Assembly: GCA_020796225.1 (NCBI GenBank)
Contig: CM036765.1
Location: 3,680,228-3,744,227, forward strand
Direction of reading: 5' to 3'
DNA length: 64,000 nucleotides
DNA from: Arion vulgaris
Lineage: Eukaryota > Mollusca > Gastropoda > Stylommatophora > Arionidae
Under the pieces are notes generated by a model, which saw only the letters and a program-made list of their open reading frames with translations, searched no databases and was not told where the DNA came from. The position numbers and the translations under genes are program-made. Every line of letters starts with the position of its first letter. Position 1 is the first letter of the stretch. Shown piece by piece: positions 43,093 through 52,760 of the stretch.

Positions 43093-43209
43093 TGTCATAG
43101 TTCCCCAGATGGCAGCGGAGGAATGGACAGTTAGCCAGATAGTTAGTGTAGTATAATTAGATTATTTAATAGTTGAGACTATGTGTTGTACTCTCCAAGT
43201 AGAAGTGCA
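43093..43209 (+). repeat. 3' LTR of the Ty3-type element
   Basis: Starts TGTCATAGTTCCCCAGATGG and matches the 5' LTR up to AGTAGAAGT, then GCA. It lacks the two bases CT present in the 5' copy. Confidence 0.85.
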
Positions 43210-43984
43210 ACACATAACTACGAGACATGACGCTTTTGGTAGTAAAATAGTGACGGTTTAGTAACAGTTGCTAGGAACAATTAGTAAACAAAGAGAGACC
43301 AAAAAATGCATTCGACATGAACAGACGTGCTTACATATGTCTGTGATACATCAATAAATATCTGAGTTGATAAAATAACATGGTTGCCTACTATGTTGTG
43401 CCGTCTTGGAATGAGTACTGTTTAATTACAATTGGTTAAATAATTTAACAGAGGGATCATCCACGTCAGGAAAGCATATACAATGACAGGACAAAAAAAT
43501 GTACTGAAGGAGGAATACAAATAGGAGAGGATATATGGCAGGACAACACGTACAGAGGGATGAAATATAATAAAGGGAACGTGCTCTCCTCAGCATCATT
43601 ATAACTGAAATGATAAGTGAAGGTGATATACACATCAAGAAAGAGATTTACTCCATCAACCATAAACCGGAGACCGAGAACCATTACAATCAAGCGGCGA
43701 CCATCCTGACATAAAACTAGAACTACTACTGACATGAAGGCAGGAATATCAATCAAACATGCCTCCAACGACAATGGGCATACCACCCAATATTAGCCCT
43801 CAACAATCAATGGTGGTCTCCTCACGTCGGTATAGGGGTGGGCTATCTACTTCAATCATCAATTAAAGTTATAGTTAGTCAAAAGGGACCCCCTACAACA
43901 GGAGGCAGTGTTTTTAAACACATACGTTCGAAATAATTAACAAAACTGTGCATTAACCCTTTCACACCCAGGAAGAAATAACGT
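43210..43984. other. Unassigned stretch between LTR element and Helitron remnant
   Basis: May be the 5' part of the Helitron, but no Rep motif was found. TTTTGGTAGTAAAAT at ~43242 recurs inverted at ~44612. Open frames on the minus strand near 43.5-43.8 kb show no domain. Confidence 0.35.
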
Positions 43985-44672
43985 CAGTAGTCTGCAAAGA
44001 GAAATACTGAAATAAATCGCATACAACACAGACGATTTAGAGCATTACGTAACCGTCAGATTGCCACTATTAGTTCGAGACCAAAGAATTGTCTACGATA
44101 TAATTCTTAACCAAGTGGAAGATAGTACATTTCGTCTATTCTTCATTGATGCATCATGAGAGACAGGAAAGACGTTTGTGATTAAGTTACTCCTTACAAA
44201 TATTCGCTATCGATCGCATATTACAATTGCATGTCTTCTTCTGGGATAGCAGCCTTGCTTCAATGAGGACAAAAACTGCCCACTCTACTCTTAAATTGCC
44301 ACTCGATTTAGCAAGAACCGAAGAGACAATTTGCAACATCAGTAAAATAACAGGCAAAGAGTGAATTTTACAACAATGCAAATTGATCGTTTGTGGTAAA
44401 TGCAGTATGATTCACAATCACTGACTAAAAGCAGTCAACAGTTCTCTTCAAGATATTAAAACAATCAACAAATTATGGGTGGAACGGTAGTGGTTCTTGC
44501 TCATGATTTCAGGCAAACTCTTCCTATTATTCCTAGAGAAACAATGATTCATGAGCTCAAGGCATGAATTAAATCATCCCATCTTTGGAGATATGTTACA
44601 ACTTTAAAATTTACTACCAAAATTTATAGCAGGATGTCAATGCAGGACGAATCCCGAGCGAAGCCGGGCTAA
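43985..44672 (+). pseudogene. Helitron helicase remnant with Helitron-type 3' end
   Basis: Across broken plus frames: a Walker A region FFIDAS*ETGKTFVIKLLLT (normally DAPGGTGKT) near 44140-44180, LKLPLDLARTEE and CNISKITGK near 44290-44355, CKLIV, and HDFRQTLPIIPRETMIHEL near 44510-44560, then SSHLWRYVTTLKF. These are motifs of the Pif1-type helicase that unwinds DNA in rolling-circle transposition. After this the rest of the helicase is missing. The sequence ends in a GC-rich hairpin (CCCG...CGGG, 44653-44668) and CTAA, then T, the classical Helitron terminus. Confidence 0.75.
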
Positions 44673-44775
44673 TTAGTATGCATACCGTTCAAGACATCGG
44701 CTGTGAAAACTGAGGACGTATGTGTCTGGCCAGAGTTTGACAACGTCGGTTTAGTGACCAATAACTAAAAACTAG
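44673..44775 (+). pseudogene. LINE 3' terminus cut by the Helitron
   Basis: TTAGTATGCATACCGTTCAA to GACCAATAACTAAAAAC matches the shared I/Nimb-like 3' end from its CATTAGTATGC point onward. The Helitron 3' end sits exactly between the expected A and T. Confidence 0.6.
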
Positions 44776-45074
44776 ACATTATGCAATCACTATAGCTAGC
44801 AGTGTTTTTAAAGCAAAGACGTAAGAGTACCAACGTGTCGACCAAAATGTCTTCATATATTGTTGGTTTTTTTTATTGGGCCCTTACCCGTCAGCTGGAG
44901 GGCCCAGGCACGTTTAAAAGGGAAATATTCCGAACGTCTGCATTCTTTCGAATGAGAGCTGCTCGGAATTTGTTTAATTTAGTTGCTTATTGGCTCTATA
45001 AAGGTTCCCCATTATTTGGTCGCGACCAAGTGGGCACTATACTTTAATCTTAGCTACAAAATCAAAGTCTTCAT
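44776..45074. other. Unassigned stretch
   Basis: AGTGTTTTTAAAGCAAAGAC near 44800 weakly recalls the Penelope terminal motifs (TCGACCAAAATGTC at 44838). No gene. Confidence 0.3.
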
Positions 45075-45260
45075 ATGGTAAGCCTGGTCAGACTGCACAG
45101 TGTGCATGTCAGACAGAAACACAGACTCCAGAGCTCATCCTGCAGTCATGTCCATCATACATACACCAACGAAACGAAACATGGCCTCATGAACGGAGCT
45201 TACAGAGCAAGCTATGGGGAACTCTCGAGGAACTTCAACTGACATGCAGCTTCATATAGG
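45075..45260 (+). pseudogene. Jockey-like LINE C-terminal Cys/His tail
   Basis: ACQTETQTPELILQSCPSYI, then ETWPHERSLQSKLWGTLEEL and QLTCSFI. It is the counterpart of the TTEHILQNCP tail at 26.9-27.2 kb, on the opposite strand. Confidence 0.65.
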
Positions 45261-45379
45261 CAGCCCATCTCATGGTTTAGACGAGCATAAGAAACCGAAC
45301 GCAAACAAGAAGAAGATGATATGGTAACATAAAATATGCAACTGCAAGTTATATAGTATTAAAACTAAATTACCAATTT

Positions 45380-45790
45380 TCAATTCAAATGTTGTATCAA
45401 TCCTAACATATGCCAGCGAGAGTTGGAAAATGACTAAAGATATAGAAAGCAAGTTGAATGCATTTGAAAATAGATGTCTGCGAAAAATAATGAATATAAA
45501 ATGGAACGAATTCAGGAGAAGTGATAAAATCAGAGAAATTTCTGGTCAATCACTAGTGACAACTGTTATACGAAAGAGAAGATGGAGATATGTTGGACAC
45601 ACCTTGAGGAGAAATAATCAACGAATATCAAAGCATGAATTGAAGTGGGGTGCAAAAGGTTCAAGACAAACATTACAACCTAAGGAGACCATGAAACGAA
45701 CTTTGCTGAGAGAGTCAAGAAATATAACGAGTTGGCCAGGATAGAACGGTATGAAGAAATTGCTTGCAGGCTATATGTAACGTGTAACGG
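45380..45790 (+). pseudogene. RTE-like LINE C-terminus, copy 1
   Basis: LTYASESWKMTKDIESKLNA, FENRCLRKIMNIKWNEFRRS, RKRRWRYVGHTLRRNNQRIS, then KGSRQTLQPKETMKRTLLRE. This is the typical post-palm tail of RTE-like reverse transcriptases (YG/AS.SW.....L..FE..CLR.I, RRW..IGH.LR). The 3' end reads ACGGTACGAGAG followed by AT-rich sequence. It is homologous to 48405-48770, 48765-49185 and 50285-50760. Confidence 0.75.
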
Positions 45791-46255
45791 TACGAGAGAA
45801 AATATGATTATTTATTATGGTAACAAGATATGGTAACAAGTTGAAAAAATATAATCTCAAAATGTGTTGTAATAAACAGGTAAGACATGTTTAAACTTCT
45901 CAGTAATAAGTCTTAGAATTTGAAGATGAAGTGGTCTTATCTCTTCCCTGCTTCCTTCCCTTTTCTAAACGCTGTGTGATACGTACAACCAATTATAATT
46001 CAGATTTGATAGGGCTTCAACACGACTTACAAGGGAGATAACACAAATATATCTAACGCTCTTTTGAAAGATAATTATCTAACCTGATTCTGAAATTGAA
46101 TTAGCAATAGCATCCCACCTTCAGACAGGTCCTTGAAATTATTTGAAACTTCTGTAACAATACTAAATTGCAGGAGCTGGGTTTGAAGATTTAAGTTGCA
46201 AGAAAAGAACAGCATAACAGGTATATGAGTAGACTCATCAATAAAAATCGATCTG
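45791..46255. other. Unassigned stretch
   Basis: No gene or recognised element. Confidence 0.3.
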
Positions 46256-46259
46256 GTAT

Positions 46260-46345
46260 GGTCAGTAGCTGGACCAGCTGTTGGAGTTATTGCGAAGGAG
46301 ATCGGAGCACCTATGGACATGTTCGGAGTGCAATGAGGATATTCC
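46260..46345 (+). pseudogene. LINE 3' scrap (I/Nimb-like subfamily)
   Basis: GATCGGAGCACCTATGGACA then TGTTCGGAGTGCAATGAGG parallels the 63.85-kb fragment. Confidence 0.4.
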
Positions 46346-46539
46346 AAACTGAACCACAAAAGCTCGTTCTAGAACAATCTTCTTACCCTGAAGCTGTGAG
46401 GCAAATGAGGACTAAAGAAAAGAAAGGAAGACAAGGTGCATAGAGAGGCTCGATCCAGGTGTCTCCTTTTTCGACCTGACGCTGAAAGGCAAAGCAGAAT
46501 TCCAGAAAAGATAGATAAAATACCGCTGTCTATGGTGGT

Positions 46540-46630
46540 ATAGCACAGGAGGGACATAAGCCTGAGGAATTTATTAGCTGCATGGCTAGTGCAGTCGCCG
46601 CAAAACTTTTTGGTTAGGATTTTTTCTTTG
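46540..46630. repeat. Dispersed repeat shared with 8.82-8.90 kb
   Basis: AGCCTGAG, GCATGGCTAGTGCAGTCG and TTGGTTAGGATTTTTTCT match the same order at 8826-8896. Both copies lie near a tRNA-like head, so this may be the body of that SINE. Confidence 0.5.
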
Positions 46631-46865
46631 GCCATACCTAGGAGTGAACCCTCTCCTTAGTGGCCTTACCTAGTAGTGAACCTGCGCTTTAGTGGCCTTA
46701 CCTAGGAGTGAACCCGCGCCTTAGTGGCCTTACCTAGGAGTGAACCTGCGCTTTAGTGGCCTTACCTAGGGTGAACCTGCGCCTTAGTGGCCTTACCTAG
46801 GAGTGAAACCACGCTTTAGTGGCCTTACCTAGGAGTGAGCCCGCGCTTTAGTTCATTCGGCCAGA
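46630..46865. repeat. 33-bp minisatellite, ~7 copies, with B-box-like core
   Basis: Units of GTGGCCTTACCTAGGAGTGA plus ACCTGCGCTTTAG. On the minus strand each unit contains GCAGGTTCACTCC, a near-match to the Pol III B box. The array ends in TTCATTCGGCCAGACACTCC, the complement of the tRNA-like head also seen at 9.1 kb. Confidence 0.9.
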
Positions 46866-46969
46866 CACTCCATCCATGAAACCCATTAACTGAGCTAAGC
46901 TGCTAAAGCAATTGTAAGCTAAGTCTAAGAGGACTTATAGTTACTAAGAATGTATGTCCTCTACAACTG

Positions 46970-47205
46970 CCAGTCTGCAACAATACACTACGTCAGTGAA
47001 GCTAGTACAAGACAGAGATTAACAACCATTACGTCAGTGTAAGCTAGGTAAAAGACAGAGATTCAAGCAATATATTACGTCGTGTAGCTATACAAGACAG
47101 AGCTTCAGCAACACATTACGTTAGTGTAGCTAGTACAAGACAGAGATTTAACTACATTACGTCAGTGTAAGCTAGTACAAGACAGAGATTCAACAATACA
47201 AAGAT
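46970..47205. repeat. ~44-bp minisatellite, ~5 diverged copies
   Basis: Units around CATTACGTCAGTGTAAGCTA, GTACAAGACAGAGATTCAAC. Confidence 0.85.
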
Positions 47206-47401
47206 GAAAGATACACTGGTCTAGTAATATTATTAGAGAGGCATTATGTCACTTATAGTACTTCATCTTGGTCTGTAATCCGAAGTGTACACTGAGGTTT
47301 GACCCTATGATATCTTGTAGTATTTTTAATTATGTTACGAATTGTCATAGAAATATCAGCTTAAAAAATGTTCAATAAAATATGGAACTCATAGTTATAT
47401 A

Positions 47402-47668
47402 GTTATACGCCCTCGTATTGCAGGAGCTCTCAAGGGGAGCAAAGAAAGTTTATCAATACGATTACTAGGAAAGTCGCAAGAAGCGACTGAGGTAAACCTA
47501 GAGAAGCTACCCTAGTAAATAAAAGCGTCGCAAACATCGGATGTGCTGGCCTACTTATAGGCGCATAACTGGCACAACGTACAATCGCTTTTAGGCTCGG
47601 ATCCCATACAAATCACAAATAGTGGTTATAAAGTGATCGATATGGAACGTGTGAAGACGAAGAAGAAT
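47402..47668 (+). repeat. Dispersed repeat family A, copy 9
   Basis: Sense copy: CCCTAGTAAATAAAAGCGTC, ATCGGATGTGCTGGCCTACT, CACAACGTACAATCGC, GATCGATATGGAACGTG and an imperfect GAAGACGAAGAAGAA end. The 81-bp array begins ~20 bp later. Confidence 0.7.
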
Positions 47669-47687
47669 ATATTTTTAAAACTAAATG

Positions 47688-48405
47688 ATGAAATTATATT
47701 TCCAATCTTGTATTAATCCAAACATATACCAGAGCCAGCCAGCCAGAGTTGAACAATGATTACAGACATTGAAATTATATTTCCAATCTTGTATTAATCC
47801 AAACATATACCAGAGCCAGCCAGCCAGAGTTGAACAATGATTACAGACATTGAAATTATATTTCCAATCTTGTATTAATCCAAACATATACCAGAGCCAG
47901 CCAGTCAGAGTTGAACAATGATTACAGACATTGAAATTATATTTCCAATCTTGTATTAATCCAAACATATACCAGAGCCAGCCAGCCAGAGTTAAACAAT
48001 GATTACAGACATTGAAATTATATTTCCAATCTTGTATTAATCCAAACATATACCAGAGAGCCAGCCAGCCAGAGTTGAACAATGATTACAGACATTGCAA
48101 TTATATTTCCAATCTTGTATTAATGCAAATATATACCACAGCCAGCCAGCCAGAGTTGAACAATGATTACAGACATTGCAATTATATTTACAATCTTGTA
48201 TTAATCCAAACATATACCACAGCCAGCCAGCCAGAGTTGAACAATGATTACAGACATTGCAATTATATTTCCAATCTTGTATTAATCCAAACATATACCA
48301 GAGCCACAAGCAGAGTTGAACAATGATTACAGACATTGAAATTATATTTCCAATCTTGTATTAATCCAAACATATACCAGAGCCAGCCAGAGTTGGAAAA
48401 TGATT
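47688..48405. repeat. 81-bp minisatellite, ~9 copies, LINE-derived
   Basis: Units of ACATTGAAATTATATTTCCA, ATCTTGTATTAATCCAAACA, TATACCAGAGCCAGCCAGCC, AGAGTTGAACAATGATTACA, G. The unit is a duplicated piece of the adjoining RTE-like LINE, whose single-copy version reads CTAACATATGCCAGCGAGAG then TTGGAAAATGACTAAAGATA. Open frames arise because 81 is a multiple of three. Confidence 0.95.
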
Positions 48406-48770
48406 AAAGACATTGAAATTAAGTTGAGATTAATTTTTAAAAAGATGTTTCAATAATGAATATAAAATGGTACACATTCAGGAGAAGTTATAACCTCAAA
48501 GAAATGCATCTTCAACCAGTATGTAACAGTTGTAATAAGAAAGATAAGATGGAGATATGATGGAAATTCTCTGAGAAGAAATGATCAAAGAACCAACGGT
48601 ACGAGGACAATATAATATTTGTTTAATAATGTACAGAACCCTGGATATGTTTGAAAACGGAGAGAAAATGGTAAATGGACATAGTTTTGATTATCTCGGT
48701 TCACTATTAACAAAAGTTGGAAATGGGAGGACGGAAATTAAAATAAGAACAAACTTAATAATATTAATAA
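48405..48770 (+). pseudogene. RTE-like LINE fragments, copy 2
   Basis: AATGAATATAAAATGGTACA, AGAAGTTATAACCTC and AAGATAAGATGGAGATATGA follow the coding order of 45.4-45.6 kb in broken frames. From ~48640 a separate upstream piece of an RTE RT appears: FENGEKMVNGHSFDYLGSLL, TKVGNGRTEIK (the FTYLGS-type motif). Confidence 0.65.
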
Positions 48771-49185
48771 AATTCCTCTCGTACCGTTATATGTTACATA
48801 GGGCCTGCAAGTAATTTCTTCATACCGTTCTATCCTGGCAACTCGCTCAAACTCATCCATGAAACTGAGACCGATATTTCTTGCCTTTCTCAGCAAAGCT
48901 CGTTTCAGGGTCTCCTTAGGTCGACCTCTCTTTCTTGAACCCTTTGCATCCCACTTCAATGCCTGCTTTGATATTCGTTGATCATTTCTCCTCAAGGTGT
49001 GCCCAACATATCTCCATCTTCTCTTTCTTATAACAGTTGATCACTAGTGGTTGACCAGACATTCTCTGATTTCATCACTTCTTCTGAATTTGTTCCATTT
49101 TATATTCATTATTTTTCGCAGACATCTATTTTCAAATGCATTCAATTTGCTTTCTATATCTTTAGTCATTTTAGTCATAATGTAC
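48765..49185 (-). pseudogene. RTE-like LINE C-terminus, copy 3
   Basis: Minus strand: tail of the CLRKIMNIKWN region near 49110, then MRRNDQRISKQALKWDAKGS, RKRGRPKETLKRALLRKARN, IGLSFMDEFERVARIERYEE, ITCRPYVTYNGTRG. The C-terminus is better preserved than in copy 1. Confidence 0.75.
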
Positions 49186-49199
49186 TGAGCACTGGATAT

Positions 49200-49552
49200 T
49201 TTTATCACTGGAAAGAAAATAGAAAATATGAATAGCTTTGATTATCTGGAAAGTAAATAGAAAATATGAATAGCTTTGATTATCTGGAAAGTAAATAGAA
49301 AATATGAATAGCTTTGATCATCTGGAGAGTAAATAGAAAATATGAATAGCTTTGACATCTGAAGAGTAAATAGAAAATATGAATAGCTTTGATTATCTGG
49401 AAAGTAAATAGAAAATATGAATAGCTTTGATTATCTGGAAAGTAAATAGAAAATATGAATAGCTTTGATCATCTGGAGAGTAAATAGAAAATATGAATAG
49501 CTTTGACATCTGAAGAGTAAATAGAAAATATGAATAGCTTTGACATCTGGGT
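49200..49552. repeat. 38-bp minisatellite, ~8-9 copies, probably LINE-derived
   Basis: Units of GAATAGCTTTGATTATCTGG, AAAGTAAATAGAAAATAT. The unit resembles the single-copy LINE stretch at 48656-48700 (AACGGAGAGAAAATGGTAAA, TGGACATAGTTTTGATTATC), the DNA coding for the NG..HSFDYLG motif. Confidence 0.93.
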
Positions 49553-49784
49553 TCAGTTGCTAACAAGAGATGGAAATGTGATAAGGAAATTTTAAAATGA
49601 ACATATATGGCCTTACAAATACTTCAACAACTAAACACAGACTTCAATAGAACTGATAATTTTTTAAAAATCAGAATACTATGAGCATGCAAATTCACAG
49701 TAACAGCGTACTGGTGTGAGGATGTGAAGCTTGGACATTTAACAAAACAACATATATGTACTTTTGAATTGAAATGTTATAGAA

Positions 49785-50215
49785 GAGTCCTCCTTATATC
49801 GCGGACAGAGAAGAGAACAAGTGGGATCTCATTATCATCATCATCAAATAGCTTGTCCTGAACAGAACTTTGTCACCCCAACTGTCCTCAGCAATTTCTC
49901 TCTCATAGGCCAGATGCCCTGCCTCTGCTGCCGTCATGTTCAAACCATCAGTTACCTCCTGAATCCATCTTCTCCGTGGTCTTCCTCTTCTTCTCTTTAC
50001 CAGTATACCTTCTTCCATGATGGTCTTCTCCAGTCCTTCATGTCTTTTTATTTATCCAAAATATCTTAATTTTCTCATTCTTATTTGTAGCATCAGCCAG
50101 TTTCCTTTGATTTTGAGTTCTTTCTAGATAGATATATTTGTTCTCTTCTCTGTCCAAGATATACGGAGGTCTCTTCTGAAACACTTATATTTCAAAGCAC
50201 ATATATGTTTTTCCA
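49785..50215 (-). pseudogene. LINE C-terminal fragment (RGRPRRRW type)
   Basis: Minus strand: LVKRRRGRPRRRWIQEVTDG, LNMTAAEAGHLAYEREIAED, SWGDKVLFRTSYLMMM, preceded by a decayed ATNKNEKIKIFWI region. Confidence 0.65.
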
Positions 50216-50284
50216 CTGCTTTAAAAGAAGTGGGATATACCCAGGAAAAAAACACCTCAAAACCAAATAAAACTGGTTTATGCT

Positions 50285-50760
50285 ACAAATAAACTAAATT
50301 ACGAATTTTCAATTCAAATGTTGTATCAATCCTAACATATGCTAGCGAGAGTTGGAAAATGACTAAAGATATAGAAAGCAAGTTGAATGCATTTGAAAAT
50401 AGATGTCTACGAAAAATAATGAATATAAAATGGAACGAATTCAGGAGAAGTGATGGAATCAGAGACATGTCTGGTCAACCACTAGTGACAACTGTTATAA
50501 GAAAGAGAAGATGAAGATATGTTGGACACACCTTGAGGAGAAATGATCAACGAATATCAAAGCAGGCATTGAAGTGGTATGCAAAGGGTTCAAGAAAGAG
50601 AGGTCGACCTAAGGAGACTCTGAAGCGAACTTTGCTGAGAGAGGCAGGAAATATCGGTCTCAGTTCCATGGAGGAGATTGAGCGAGATGCCCAGGATAGA
50701 GCGGTATGGAGAAATTACTTGCAGGCCCTATGTAACATATAACGGTACGAGAGGAATTAT
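50285..50760 (+). pseudogene. RTE-like LINE C-terminus, copy 4
   Basis: LTYASESWKMTKDIESKLNA, FENRCLRKIMNIKWNEFRRS, then MRRNDQRISKQALKWYAKGS, RKRGRPKETLKRTLLREAGN, IGLSSMEEIERDAQDRAVWR. A stop interrupts the KRR region at ~50513. It ends GGTACGAGAGGAATTATTAT, a simple-repeat 3' tail. Confidence 0.78.
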
Positions 50761-50769
50761 TATTATTAT

Positions 50770-51030
50770 TATGCTACAAATAAGAAGACAAAAATGAAGT
50801 ATTTTGCATATATCAAGAAACGAGAAATGTTTGAGAATACAATTATGGAAGGAGACATTCCGGTAAATAGGAGAAGAGGACTACCACGGAGAAGATGGAT
50901 TCATAATGTCATTGATGATTTGAGCATGACGGCTGCAGAGGTGGGACATTTGGATTACGAGAGAGTGACATTCTGAAGGACTGTAAGGGTGGCAAAAGCT
51001 CTGCTCAGGTCAGGCTCTTTGATGATGATG
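50770..51030 (+). pseudogene. LINE C-terminal fragment (RGRPRRRW type)
   Basis: ATNKKTKMKYFAYIKKREMF, MEGDIPVNRRRGLPRRRWIH, NVIDDLSMTAAEVGHLDYER, then a shifted GLxGWQKLCSGQAL segment, ending with a (GAT)n repeat at 51020-51040. Confidence 0.65.
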
Positions 51031-51169
51031 ATGATGATGACACTAACATAGATAACGGGAGGGTGGGGGATAGTCGGGAAACGTAAACAACCAGTCATCA
51101 TCATCATGTGCTGTACCGGCTGGCGTAGGCGACCATGAATCCACAAATCTATCTCTGGTGGTTTAAAGG

Positions 51170-51300
51170 GTTTTAAAGCCGAAGGATTGACTTCATTGCA
51201 CCGGGTTTTACCCGATATGGCTCGGTCCTTCTCCGCAGAAATGGCACGCCACCTGCCGAGTATTGCACAAAGCACGAACTCCGTAGCTGCGGCAACAATC
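51170..51300. repeat. Dispersed sequence related to the 46-bp array
   Basis: GGATTGACTTCATTGCACCG, GATATGGCTCGGTC and AAGCACGAACTCCGTAGC match both the 46-bp unit and its right flank at 10.8-11.7 kb. It appears to be a single-copy relative of the array's ancestor. Confidence 0.6.
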
Positions 51301-51359
51301 CTAGGGTCTCTGGAAAAAACTGCACTCGTGAACAGAAGGGTGGTTGCTATCATCTAGGA

Positions 51360-51900
51360 TGTTGACGCTCTTCCGTGCCATGAAGTCAGGCTATCAGAAA
51401 TGTTCTCTGTGTCTTTCTTGTTCGTCTCCATTGATTTTACCAGTTGTCACAATGTGTTCTAAACCTTCATTTCTCATTACATACCTGAAAAAAGATGACT
51501 GCCTCTTTCTTATCTTGATTATAAGTTTTCTCTGTGTCTTGATCTCATTCAACATCTCCACATTTGCCATTTTAGCAGTCAATGGGATTCTCATCATTCT
51601 TCTGTAAAACCACATCTCTTCCGCCTCGAGAGATTTGTCGATCTGCGTGTTTATTGTCCATGACTCGCATCCGTATGTCAGTATTGTTTCAATGTAACAC
51701 TGAATAACTCTCACTCTGATCTCAATTGACAATGACTTGTTGCATATAATGCTTCTCATTTTCAGGAACGATGTTTTCGCTTGTCCTATTCTGCTCTTTA
51801 TTTCTGATCTGCATCTGCCATCTGATGTTACCAGGTCTCTAAGGTATTTAAATTGCTGAATTAGTCTTACCTCCGTTCCATTTACTGTGATGGTGCATTA
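51360..51900 (-). pseudogene. RTE-like LINE RT C-terminal half
   Basis: Minus strand: VNGTEVRLIQQFKYLRDLVT, SDGRCRSEIKSRIGQAKTSF, then MRSIICNKSLSIEIRVRVIQ, YIETILTYGCESWTIN, EEMWFYRRMMRIPLTAKMAN, FFRYVMRNEGLEHIVTTGKI. The YGCESW and RRM-R-I-P motifs are typical. Only the part after the palm is present. Confidence 0.8.
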
Positions 51901-52760
51901 AAATACCAGTCAGTTAGTTTGATAGTTTGTTCCTTTCGTGCCAAAGACGCACATAGGGCAGAGGTTTTAGATCTCAATGTGATGCGGTTCGTTGCTAGCA
52001 GTTGGAGATCTTGTATGGCTTTACATTCCAATAGTTTACTTTCTTGTAGGATTGTTCTTTGAAGAGTGGTCTTAGATCTTCCCTGTTTTCTTTTCCCAAC
52101 TGATGACGACATAAGGACTTGTCGTTTTTGTCTCTTTTCGTCTGATCTAAGAACATGACCTAAATATTTCCACCTTCGTTTCCTTATAATATTTGATACG
52201 GGTTGTTGCTGTGTTCTATCTCTCACTGTGTTGTTAGAAACGAAATCACTCCATTTTACTTTTAATAATTTTCAAAGACATTTATTCTCAAAGCTGTCCA
52301 GTTTCTTATCAATTTTCTTTGTTGATTTCCAACTTTCACAACCGTAGGTCAGTATAGGAATCACACATGACCTAAACAATTTAACTTTTGTGCATATACT
52401 AAGGTCTTGAGATTGCCAGATATTTGTTAACTTAGTGAAGACACTAGCTGCTATAGCAATACGAGAGTTTATTTCTTTCATCGTGTCTCCGTTGTTTGAC
52501 ACTTTACTACCCAAATATGTAAAATGTTCAACTTTCTCCAGTGTTTGACCATTTATTACGATGTTGTCTGTCGAGTTTGTGAGTCCATAATTTTGGTCTT
52601 GGCAGAATTAATCTGAAGATCAACCTGTTCTGCAAGTGTGCAAAGATTGCTCTTTAGTTTGTGTTGCTTGTGTGGTTGAATCCCGACCTCCTCTATACGA
52701 GAAGGAATTCAATATGGCCACGTCATCGGCACAGTCAAGATCAAATAGTCTGCTGTGCAA
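51900..52760 (-). pseudogene. RTE-like LINE RT, palm to C-terminus, second family
   Basis: Minus strand: LFDLDCADDVAILNS (CADD at the catalytic FADD position), a decayed stretch, EKVEHFTYLGSKVSNNGDTM, KEINSRIAIAASVFTKLTNI, VIPILTYGCESWKSTKKIDK, then after a break RDRTQQQPVSNIIRKRRWKY, LGHVLRSDEKRQKRQVLM and a Lys/Arg-rich end. It is joined tail to head with the 51.4-kb fragment of another RTE family. Confidence 0.8.

Larger units (their letters stand above)
37986..43209 (+). mobile_element. Ty3-type LTR retrotransposon, gag/protease-deleted
   Basis: A 5.2-kb element bounded by near-identical ~118-bp direct repeats. Pol order (RT, RNase H, integrase) is the Ty3 order. Between the 5' LTR and the first RT-linked frame there is only ~0.6 kb with no capsid or protease motif, so gag and protease are missing. 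The frame breaks in pol lie at homopolymer runs. A 1.2-kb 3' untranslated part follows pol. No convincing target duplication was seen (AGGAG at the left; ACACA at the right). Confidence 0.9.

Noticed and set aside
43426..43786. Hydrophobic minus-strand frames
   Set aside because: No domain, overlapping frames, and located opposite the region leading into the Helitron remnant.
47681..48336. WYMFGLIQDW-type repeat protein on the minus strand
   Set aside because: 81-bp unit in frame by length; the unit's origin is the antisense of a LINE coding region.
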